Source: Lachnospiraceae bacterium (GTDB taxonomy: Bacteria; Bacillota; Clostridia; Lachnospirales; Lachnospiraceae). From it: a DNA stretch of 12,524 nucleotides. This document shows, one piece after another, positions 7,123 through 12,524 of this stretch. The stretch spans positions 1 through 12,524 of the forward strand of contig DPZM01000221.1 of NCBI GenBank assembly GCA_003535955.1, read 5' to 3'. Under the pieces are notes generated by a model. That model was given only the letters and a program-made list of their open reading frames with translations. It searched no databases and was not told the origin of the DNA. Every line of letters starts with the position of its first letter. Positions within the stretch are counted from its first letter, which is position 1. Both the position numbers and the translations under genes were made by a program.

Positions 7123-8301
7123 ATGAGAAAATGGTTACTTATATTGCTGATCCCGATCGTGGCGGCAATTATCGGCACGGGTGTTTTTGTTGTCGTTAAC
7201 GCGACTCCGGGTGATGCTCTTATCTTATCTGATTATTTCGAGATCAAGTACGATGGATATAACGGTAAAGGTCATGTTGTCATAACAAGGAAGGACGATA
7301 TGCTCTTCGATGAGGTTGACGTGATCCGTCTTGAACAGAAGGAAGCCCTCATAAAGAACAAGGTCGTTGAGAATGACGAGTACTTAAGGTTTGCCGCAGG
7401 TATCGAGGCCATGGCAGAGCCCATGAACAACCTTAAGAACGGTGATACCTTTGTGATATCCTATCTGTATGATGAGGAACTGGCCAAGAGGCTCTGCATC
7501 AACGTTGATGATTCCGAGGCGACATATACGGTAGAAGGACTGTCTGATGCACAGCCCTTAAGCGTTGATGACCTCTTTAAGGATATTGAGGTATCCTTTC
7601 AGGGTATCTCGCCTGATCTTACAATGCTCATAACCAACAAGAGTACCAATCCATTAATAAAGAGCCTTGTCTTCAATGCGGTCGATTATAAGGAGAAGTA
7701 CACTGAAGGCGAGACGGTTAAGATCAAGTGCTATTTTAACGAGGGTGAGCGTCTGCATGACAGCTTTTACATCGATGCCCCTGCCGATGAGTGTGTGAGA
7801 GAATACACGGCTGCCGGTGAGGCCAGCTATGTTACAAGCCTTGACCAGATACCTTCATCGGTCATAAGCGAGGCTTTTGAGGCCGGCAAGAAGGCATTTG
7901 TTGATGCCAATGAATACGGAGTACGTATCTTCTGCGAGGCCAATCTTGTGCCCGTTTACATTAACCAGCAGGCGACATTCAGGTACTTGAATCCCAGGAT
8001 AATCGCAGCTTATTTCAAGGCTGTAAATCCCGAGGAGGCAGGTAAGCTTGGCAACGATTACAATGAACTGGATCTTATATACGAGGTGCCGATAACCCAG
8101 GCCGACGGAGTTACCTGTAACTGCGAGGCGGTGGTAAGGTTCTCTGATTTCGTTCTTACGAAGGACGGAAGTGTCAAGTATGATTTTTCGGCTCCTTCGA
8201 TAATTTCAGCCTCCCATAACAATTCCTCGATCCACAAGAACGTGGTGACAAGGTATGAGGATACCTACAGTATAGAGAAGCTGGAGATAGGTAAGTATTG
8301 A
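7123..8301 (+). CDS. membrane-anchored extracellular protein of unknown function, two-domain
   Basis: A 392-residue protein that I cannot name. Residues 4-26 (WLLILLIPIVAAIIGTGVFV) form one membrane helix after MRK, with no lipobox, so it is probably an N-terminal anchor with everything else outside. Residues 36-140 show SDYFEIKYDGYNGKG, then LKNGDTFVISY and a closing YTVEGL. This pattern (GYNGKG, NGD, TVxGL) resembles beta-rich extracellular repeat domains I associate with hypothetical surface proteins of Firmicutes. Residues 150-227 look like a diverged second copy (DIEVSFQGISP, then YTEGETVKIKCYF). The C-terminal part (240-392) has five of the eight cysteine-to-cysteine-spaced or aromatic-rich segments one sees in secreted domains, including TCNCEA at 331-336, but no known enzyme motif. 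AGGA at 7113-7116 precedes the ATG by 6 bases. It occupies the place after recN where spoIVB often lies, but shows no PDZ or serine-protease motif. Confidence 0.8.
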   Translation: MRKWLLILLIPIVAAIIGTGVFVVVNATPGDALILSDYFEIKYDGYNGKGHVVITRKDDMLFDEVDVIRLEQKEALIKNKVVENDEYLRFAAGIEAMAEPMNNLKNGDTFVISYLYDEELAKRLCINVDDSEATYTVEGLSDAQPLSVDDLFKDIEVSFQGISPDLTMLITNKSTNPLIKSLVFNAVDYKEKYTEGETVKIKCYFNEGERLHDSFYIDAPADECVREYTAAGEASYVTSLDQIPSSVISEAFEAGKKAFVDANEYGVRIFCEANLVPVYINQQATFRYLNPRIIAAYFKAVNPEEAGKLGNDYNELDLIYEVPITQADGVTCNCEAVVRFSDFVLTKDGSVKYDFSAPSIISASHNNSSIHKNVVTRYEDTYSIEKLEIGKY

Positions 8302-8325
8302 TACAGCATTTTCATAAAGATATTC

Positions 8326-8709
8326 CTAGAGTCGGTCATTTCCCTTGCCCGACTCTATTCTTTTTACATATTCTTCCGGGTCTTTGATCATCCTGGAGAA
8401 TTCAAGGAAGGCGTTTAGGACCAGGGTTTCCTTGTTGCAGGCCGTCGGGTTCTTGCCAAGCTCCCTCACGATGTTATATTTATCCATCTGCCATACATAA
8501 AGGTCGGACATGGAATAACCACGCACCTTCAGCTCATCGAGGAATGTGTGATTATCCGCATAATAGACGAATTCCTTATACAGGCCCTCGTCTCCGAGGA
8601 ATTCATTCCACAGCTCATCGACAAAATCATCATCCTTGCCTGCGTAGGCACTGAGGTCTGTCAGAAATCCGAGCGCCTTTAGTTTTCGGGCATCATATAG
8701 TATTCCCAT
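8326..8709 (-). CDS. conserved-looking hypothetical protein, 127 aa
   Basis: I do not recognise a named family; similar short hypothetical proteins occur, from memory, in Lachnospiraceae. The product is soluble and acidic in its first half (GKDDDFVDELWNEFLGDEG, 24-42). It has a distinctive centre, FVYYADNHTFLDELKVRGYS at 47-66 continuing to MSDLYVWQMDKYNI (67-80), then GKNPTACNKETLVLNAFLEF at 85-104. It has no signal peptide or membrane helix and is probably mostly helical. The ATG is preceded on the minus strand by AGGGAG (complement of 8719-8724) at 9 bases. It converges with the 7123 gene, leaving 24 bases between stop codons. Codons for residues 115-127 contain the plus-strand terminator of that neighbour. 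A large palindrome (8739-8763) lies about 30 bases upstream of its start. Confidence 0.8.
   Translation of the reverse strand: MGILYDARKLKALGFLTDLSAYAGKDDDFVDELWNEFLGDEGLYKEFVYYADNHTFLDELKVRGYSMSDLYVWQMDKYNIVRELGKNPTACNKETLVLNAFLEFSRMIKDPEEYVKRIESGKGNDRL
8327..8365 (+). terminator. intrinsic terminator of the 7123 gene, inside the convergent gene
   Basis: TAGAGTCGG (8327-8335) pairs perfectly with CCGACTCTA (8349-8357) around a 13-base loop, and the T-rich tail TTCTTTTT (8358-8365) follows. Stem length, GC content and tail fit a Rho-independent terminator in the plus direction. In the minus direction no comparable T-run follows the stem. It lies 26 bases past the stop of the 7123 gene and inside the last codons of the minus-strand gene. 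Confidence 0.78.
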
Positions 8710-8738
8710 TTTAATCTGCTCCCTGTATAAAAGAATAG

Positions 8739-8763
8739 TTACAATAATTATTAATAATTGTAA
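8739..8763. repeat. 25-bp near-perfect palindrome, candidate operator
   Basis: The arms TTACAATAATTA (8739-8750) and TAATAATTGTAA (8752-8763) flank a central T and are complementary at 11 of 12 positions. A 14-bp perfect palindrome (8746-8759) is nested inside with a slightly shifted centre. It sits between two divergent genes, 30 bases upstream of the minus-strand start and about 125 bases upstream of the permease start. Size and symmetry suit a dimeric repressor site. The high AT content tempers this. Confidence 0.5.
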
Positions 8764-8794
8764 TGAATTTGGGCCGTGCAGGCAAGCATGAGAG

Positions 8795-8814
8795 ACATAT
8801 TTTAAAATTTATGT
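8795..8814. repeat. weak AT-rich inverted repeat upstream of the ABC operon promoter
   Basis: ACATA (8795-8799) and TATGT (8810-8814) are complementary 5-base arms around TTTTAAAATT. It lies just upstream of the -35 box and could be an UP-element-like AT tract or a binding site. It is weak and possibly due to chance. Confidence 0.2.
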
Positions 8815-8825
8815 GCTGTTCTGAA

Positions 8826-8854
8826 TTGTTATGTCACATTTTTAGGTGTATAAT
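8826..8854 (+). promoter_or_regulatory. sigma-A promoter of the amino-acid ABC transporter operon
   Basis: TTGTTA (8826-8831, 4 of 6 against TTGACA) and a perfect TATAAT (8849-8854) are separated by 17 bases. Transcription would start near 8861, giving a leader of about 28 bases with the AGAGAGGAAG ribosome-binding region at 8875-8884. This is the best promoter in the window and marks the start of a new operon. Confidence 0.72.
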
Positions 8855-8888
8855 ACTGATATTAATTGTGTAAAAGAGAGGAAGTTAA

Positions 8889-9560
8889 GTGGTAGAGACT
8901 TTTACAAGATGCTTTATTAATGAAGACCGGTACAAGCTTTTACTTTCGGGTATAGGAATTACAATAAAGGTTTCACTGCTTGCCGTGGTCATAGGTATAG
9001 TTATCGGATTCCTTATAGCTCTTTGTAATCTGTCTAAGAAGAAGGGCCTGAATCTTATAGGTAAGATATATACGGATGTTATAAGGGGTACACCATCGGT
9101 TACCCAGCTCATGATCATATATTTCGTTGTATTTGCAACGATCAACTGGTCCAAGTGGATAATAGCAGCCATCGCTTTCGGCATCAATTCGGGAGCCTAT
9201 GTTTCCGAGATCATAAGGGCAGGTATCCTGTCAATTGACAAAGGGCAGACTGAAGCCGGGAGGTCTCTCGGTCTTAATGCCGGGCAGACCATGATGTATA
9301 TAGTGGTTCCTCAGGCTGTCAAGAATATCTTTCCTGCGATGGGCAATGAATTTATTACCCTTATCAAGGAGACGGCCATCGTCGGTTATGTGGGCCTTAT
9401 GGATATACAGAAGGCGGGGGACTTTATAAAAAGCGCCACCTATGAGGCATTTATGCCTCTTATGGGTACGGCAGTCATATACTTTATACTTATAAAGCTG
9501 CTGACCATGGCGCTTCGCAGGTATGAGACATATCTGAGGAAATCGGAGGAGCATGCATGA
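8889..9560 (+). CDS. polar amino-acid ABC transporter, permease
   Basis: Integral membrane permease of the HisM/GlnP family, which forms the channel of a polar amino-acid importer, normally as a homodimer or paired with a paralogue. It has 223 residues, standard length. Hydrophobic segments are visible at about 17-47, 72-87, 89-108 and 187-210. RGTPSVTQLM is at 66-75. The cytoplasmic EAA loop that docks on the ATPase is EAGRSLGLNAGQT (122-134), followed by VPQAVKNIFPAMGNEFITLIKET. The start is GTG at 8889, with AGAGG at 8877-8881 and GGAAG overlapping it; no ATG is available nearby. Only one permease gene is present, so it probably homodimerises. It overlaps the ATPase gene by ATGA. Confidence 0.93.
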   Translation: MVETFTRCFINEDRYKLLLSGIGITIKVSLLAVVIGIVIGFLIALCNLSKKKGLNLIGKIYTDVIRGTPSVTQLMIIYFVVFATINWSKWIIAAIAFGINSGAYVSEIIRAGILSIDKGQTEAGRSLGLNAGQTMMYIVVPQAVKNIFPAMGNEFITLIKETAIVGYVGLMDIQKAGDFIKSATYEAFMPLMGTAVIYFILIKLLTMALRRYETYLRKSEEHA

Positions 9561-10282
9561 TAAAGGTAAACAATCTACATAAGAGCTTTGCCGGGGTCAG
9601 CGTGTTAAACGGTATCACCGAGGATATAGAGGACGGTGAGGTTGTTGTGGTTATCGGGCCGTCAGGGTCCGGCAAGTCAACTTTTTTAAGATGTCTTAAC
9701 CTGCTTGAACAGCCTGATTCGGGCGAGGTGATAATTGACGGTGAGCAGATCAACAGGGACGGTGTGGATGTAGACAGGCTGAGGCAGAAGATGGGAATGG
9801 TGTTCCAGCATTTCAACCTCTTTCCGCATCTTACCGTTATGGAGAACATTACACTTGCTCCGGTTAAGCTGGGCAAGTTTACACTGGCTCAGGCCAAGGT
9901 CAAGGCCCAGGAGCTGCTCATGAAGGTGGGACTGATCGATAAGGCGGATGCTTATCCCTCTTCCCTTTCAGGTGGTCAGAAGCAGCGTATTGCCATAGCC
10001 AGGGCTCTGGCCATGGAACCTGAGATCATGCTTTTCGATGAGCCGACATCTGCGCTTGATCCCGAAATGGTGGGCGAGGTTCTGGATGTCATGAAAAAGC
10101 TTGCCCAGAGCGGAATGACCATGGTTGTTGTAACTCATGAGATGGGATTTGCAAGAGAAGTAGGAACAAGGCTTCTGTTCATAGATGAGGGTAAGGTGCT
10201 TGAGAGCGGGATTCCCGATGAAGTGCTGAGCCATCCAAGGCAGGAACGTACGAAATCATTTTTATCAAAGGTATTGGTATAA
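9557..10282 (+). CDS. polar amino-acid ABC transporter, ATP-binding protein
   Basis: ATPase of the GlnQ/HisP family that powers amino-acid uptake from the cytoplasmic face of the permease. The 241-residue product is full length and has every expected motif: Walker A GPSGSGKST (34-42), Q-loop VFQHFNLFPH with Gln84, ABC signature LSGGQKQR (137-144), Walker B IMLFDEPTSALDPE with Asp161-Glu162, and the switch VTHEMGFAREV with His194. These are typical of the polar amino-acid subclass. It starts within the permease stop codon (ATGA, 9557-9560) with GGAGGA at 9545-9550, indicating translational coupling. The binding-protein gene follows after 29 bases. Confidence 0.96.
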   Translation: MIKVNNLHKSFAGVSVLNGITEDIEDGEVVVVIGPSGSGKSTFLRCLNLLEQPDSGEVIIDGEQINRDGVDVDRLRQKMGMVFQHFNLFPHLTVMENITLAPVKLGKFTLAQAKVKAQELLMKVGLIDKADAYPSSLSGGQKQRIAIARALAMEPEIMLFDEPTSALDPEMVGEVLDVMKKLAQSGMTMVVVTHEMGFAREVGTRLLFIDEGKVLESGIPDEVLSHPRQERTKSFLSKVLV

Positions 10283-10311
10283 AGAATATAACAAATTGGA
10301 GGAAATGTATT

Positions 10312-11061
10312 ATGAAGAAACTATCAAAAGCTTTACTTGTTCTGACAGGAGCGGCTCTGCTTCTTTCAGGATGCGGTTCCAAGAAAACAGATGCTCTTAT
10401 TGTGGGCACCAATGCGGAGTTCCCTCCGTTTGAGTTTGTATCATCATCGGGTATCATCGATCAGTATGACGGTATTGATATAGCCATAGCCAAGGGAGTG
10501 GGAGACCATATCGGCAAGGAAGTTAAGATCGAGAACATGGAGTTTGACGCACTTTTGATAGCGCTTGCAAACGGACAGGTAGATGCGGTAATTGCGGGAA
10601 TGACCGTTACCGATGAGAGGAAGCAGTCAGTTGATTTCTCCGAACCTTATTATGAGGCAACTCAGGTGATGATAGTCAAGGAAGGGTCCGGTATTAAGAA
10701 GGCCTCTGACATGGCCGATAAAAGGATAGTAGTCCTTCAGGGCTTCACCGGTGAACTGTGCGTGCAGGATCTCGGATATGAATACGAAGCATTCAAGAAG
10801 GGTACGGAGGCTATCCTTGAGCTTAACAACGATAAGTGTGATGTGGTAGTGCTTGATTCCGCGACAGCACAGAAGTATGTTGCAGACACTCCGGGACTTA
10901 TGATAGTTGAGGACCCGGATGCATTTGAGACCGAGGAATACGCGATTGCCGTTAAGAAAGGAAATACCGAGTTGCTTGGTCAGATAAACGATGCGATCAC
11001 CAAGATGAAATCAGACGGTTCGATAGCTGACTGGAGTGTAAAGTATTCAGAGGCTGAATAA
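10312..11061 (+). CDS. amino-acid ABC transporter substrate-binding lipoprotein
   Basis: Extracellular substrate-binding protein that would deliver an amino acid to the preceding permease. It has 249 residues. The lipoprotein signal peptide is clear: MKK, a hydrophobic stretch, then the lipobox LSGC with Cys21 as the lipidated residue. Family motifs are GTNAEFPPFEF (32-42), YDGIDIAIAK (52-61, in place of the commoner GFDxDLA) and AGMTVTDERKQSVDFSEPYY (95-114). Arg103 is expected to bind the alpha-carboxylate of the ligand. The ligand cannot be deduced: arginine, lysine, histidine, glutamine and cystine transporters share these motifs. GGAGG at 10298-10302 gives a strong ribosome-binding site 9 bases from the ATG, as expected for the component needed in excess. 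Confidence 0.94.
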   Translation: MKKLSKALLVLTGAALLLSGCGSKKTDALIVGTNAEFPPFEFVSSSGIIDQYDGIDIAIAKGVGDHIGKEVKIENMEFDALLIALANGQVDAVIAGMTVTDERKQSVDFSEPYYEATQVMIVKEGSGIKKASDMADKRIVVLQGFTGELCVQDLGYEYEAFKKGTEAILELNNDKCDVVVLDSATAQKYVADTPGLMIVEDPDAFETEEYAIAVKKGNTELLGQINDAITKMKSDGSIADWSVKYSEAE

Positions 11062-11083
11062 ATAAATGTAAGGGAGGCTGTAT

Positions 11084-12524
11084 ATGAAGAAAATATTGTT
11101 TGTTGCATCCGAGTGTGTTCCTTTTGTTAAGACAGGAGGACTTGCAGATGTTGTTGGTTCGCTTCCGCAATGCCTTGACAAGAAATACTTCGACTGCAGG
11201 GTGGTATTGCCTAAGTATATGTGCATCCCATCGCAGTACAGGGACAGGATGGAGTACGTAGGCCATTTCTATATGGACATGGACAACAAGACCCTGTATG
11301 TAGGTATCATGAAGCTCGAGCATGAGGGGATAACCTACTATTTCGTTGATAATGAGCATTATTTCTCAGGTCCCAAGCCCTATGGGGATCTTCTGTGGGA
11401 TATTGAGAAGTTCTGCTTCTTCTGTAAGGCTGCTCTTTCTATCCTTCCGGTTGTCGGTTTCCAGCCGGATATAGTTCACTGTCATGACTGGCAGACGGGG
11501 CTTATACCGGTATATCTTAAGGAACGCTTCCATGAGGGTGAGTTCTACAGGAACATGAAGTCAATAATGACCATACACAATCTAAAGTTCCAGGGTGTAT
11601 GGGATGTTAAGACCATCAAGGCTTATTCGGGACTGCCGGATTACTACTTTACCTCCGATAAGCTTGAGGCCTATAAGGATGCCAACATGCTTAAGGGCGG
11701 TATCGTATTTGCCGATGCCATTACCACGGTATCGGAAACCTATGCCGAAGAGATAAAGATGCCCTTCTACGGGGAGGGGCTCGATGGTCTGCTTACCGCA
11801 AGGAGCAATGACCTTCGCGGTATAGTAAACGGAATTGATTATACGGACTATAATCCCACAACGGATAAGTACATCCAGTTCCCTTATGACGCACGTGATT
11901 TCCGTAAGGAGAAGGTAAAGAATAAGCGCGCCCTTCAGGAGGAACTGGGACTTGATAAGGATGATAAGAAGTTCATGCTGGGTATCGTAAGCCGCTTGAC
12001 TGACCAGAAGGGTTTCGACCTTATAGCTTATGTAATGGATGAACTGTGTCAGATGGATATCCAGATCGTCATACTGGGAACAGGTGAGGAGCGGTATGAG
12101 AACATGTTCAGGCACTTCGACTGGAAGTACGGCAACAAGGTCTCGGCCAATATCTATTATTCCGAGGCTCTGTCCCATAAGATATATGCCGGATCGGATG
12201 CCTTCCTTATGCCTTCCCTTTTTGAGCCCTGCGGACTGTCCCAGCTTATGGCGCTTCGTTACGGAACCATTCCCATCGTTCGTGAAACAGGCGGCCTTAA
12301 GGACACTGTAGAGTCGTATAACCAGTATGAGAGCACAGGCACGGGCTTCTCGTTCGTTAACTACAATGCCCATGAAATGCTTGGTACTATACGTTATGCT
12401 TATGATGTTTACATCAACCACAGGCGTGAGTGGAACAAGATGGTAGACCGTGCTATGGCAGTCGATTTCAGCTGGAAGGTAAGCGCTCTTAAATATCAGA
12501 GCATGTACGACTGGTTGATAGGGT
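11084..12524 (+). CDS. glgA: glycogen synthase (ADP-glucose, GT5), 3' end cut by window
   Basis: Starch/glycogen synthase that transfers glucose from ADP-glucose to the growing alpha-1,4-glucan in the cytoplasm. The frame is open from the ATG at 11084 to the end of the window, giving 480 residues; the family averages about that, so only the last codon or few are missing. Visible motifs are the N-terminal KTGGLADVVGSLP (16-28), whose Lys binds ADP-glucose; VHCHDWQTG (131-139); MTIHNLKFQG (162-171); GIVNGID (247-253); SRLTDQKG (303-310); and the C-terminal donor-site segment SLFEPCGLSQLMALRYG (378-394), continuing to ETGGLKDTV. A strong AGGGAGG (11071-11077) lies 6 bases upstream. Only 22 bases separate it from the binding-protein gene, with no terminator or promoter visible, so it is probably read from the same transcript. 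Confidence 0.95.
   Translation, partial: MKKILFVASECVPFVKTGGLADVVGSLPQCLDKKYFDCRVVLPKYMCIPSQYRDRMEYVGHFYMDMDNKTLYVGIMKLEHEGITYYFVDNEHYFSGPKPYGDLLWDIEKFCFFCKAALSILPVVGFQPDIVHCHDWQTGLIPVYLKERFHEGEFYRNMKSIMTIHNLKFQGVWDVKTIKAYSGLPDYYFTSDKLEAYKDANMLKGGIVFADAITTVSETYAEEIKMPFYGEGLDGLLTARSNDLRGIVNGIDYTDYNPTTDKYIQFPYDARDFRKEKVKNKRALQEELGLDKDDKKFMLGIVSRLTDQKGFDLIAYVMDELCQMDIQIVILGTGEERYENMFRHFDWKYGNKVSANIYYSEALSHKIYAGSDAFLMPSLFEPCGLSQLMALRYGTIPIVRETGGLKDTVESYNQYESTGTGFSFVNYNAHEMLGTIRYAYDVYINHRREWNKMVDRAMAVDFSWKVSALKYQSMYDWLIG

Noticed and set aside
8739..8850. GlnR/TnrA, Rex or PerR box in the divergent intergenic region
   Set aside because: I compared the palindromes with TGTNA-N7-TNACA, TTGTTAA-type Rex sites and the PerR TTATAATNATTATAA pattern. 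Spacing or arm sequence fails in each case, so no regulator is assigned.
11582..12421. 279-codon open frame on the minus strand opposite glgA
   Set aside because: It lies entirely within glgA, whose motifs are intact along the whole stretch. The antisense frame has no recognisable motif and is best explained by codon bias leaving the opposite frame open.
1..12524. Mobile elements, CRISPR arrays, tRNA or rRNA genes, defence or toxin-antitoxin systems
   Set aside because: No transposase or integrase-like frames, no regularly spaced repeats and no tRNA-like cloverleaf segments were seen. Nearly all of the window is accounted for by intact conserved genes. The two micro-ORFs do not have the character of a toxin-antitoxin pair.

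Overview
The window looks like a chromosomal segment of an anaerobic Firmicute, most probably a member of the Lachnospiraceae (class Clostridia). This rests on the gene order xseB-ispA-dxs-tlyA-nadK-argR-recN, the purine-rich Shine-Dalgarno sites, the Lachnospiraceae-like GlgA, NadK and Dxs sequences, and a small minus-strand hypothetical protein of a type I associate with that family. Base composition appears close to balanced, with heavy use of AGG (Arg), ATA (Ile) and CTT (Leu) codons. No species can be named from the sequence alone.

Positions 1-7056 are a tightly packed plus-strand housekeeping operon. It covers the small subunit of exodeoxyribonuclease VII (xseB, perhaps preceded by the last codons of xseA), two isoprenoid genes (ispA, dxs), an rRNA 2'-O-methyltransferase of the TlyA family, NAD kinase, the arginine repressor ArgR and the DNA-repair ATPase RecN. 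Gaps are 0-34 bases, apart from 120 bases between nadK and argR. That gap holds two micro-ORFs of 22 and 19 codons linked to nadK, to each other and to argR by stop-start overlaps. This is the most unusual structure in the window, and its coding status is unproven.

In many spore-forming Clostridia and Bacilli, recN is followed by spoIVB and spo0A. Here it is followed by a gene for a membrane-anchored extracellular protein (7123-8301) with two apparently related domains. That gene ends at a clear intrinsic terminator (8327-8365), which lies inside the 3' end of a convergent minus-strand gene of unknown function (8326-8709).

The 179-base region 8710-8888 separates that minus-strand gene from a divergent plus-strand operon. 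It holds a near-perfect 25-bp AT-rich palindrome and a good sigma-A-type promoter. The promoter drives a complete polar amino-acid ABC importer (permease, ATPase, lipoprotein binding protein). Glycogen synthase glgA follows 22 bases later with no terminator between, and it runs off the window with its stop codon missing.

Overall the window is mostly conserved core genome. I found no mobile element, CRISPR array, tRNA or rRNA, and nothing resembling a complete undescribed system. The points worth a second look are the coupled micro-ORFs before argR, the replacement of the sporulation genes after recN, the two uncharacterised genes around 7123-8709 with their overlapping terminator and palindrome, and the linkage of amino-acid uptake to glycogen synthesis.
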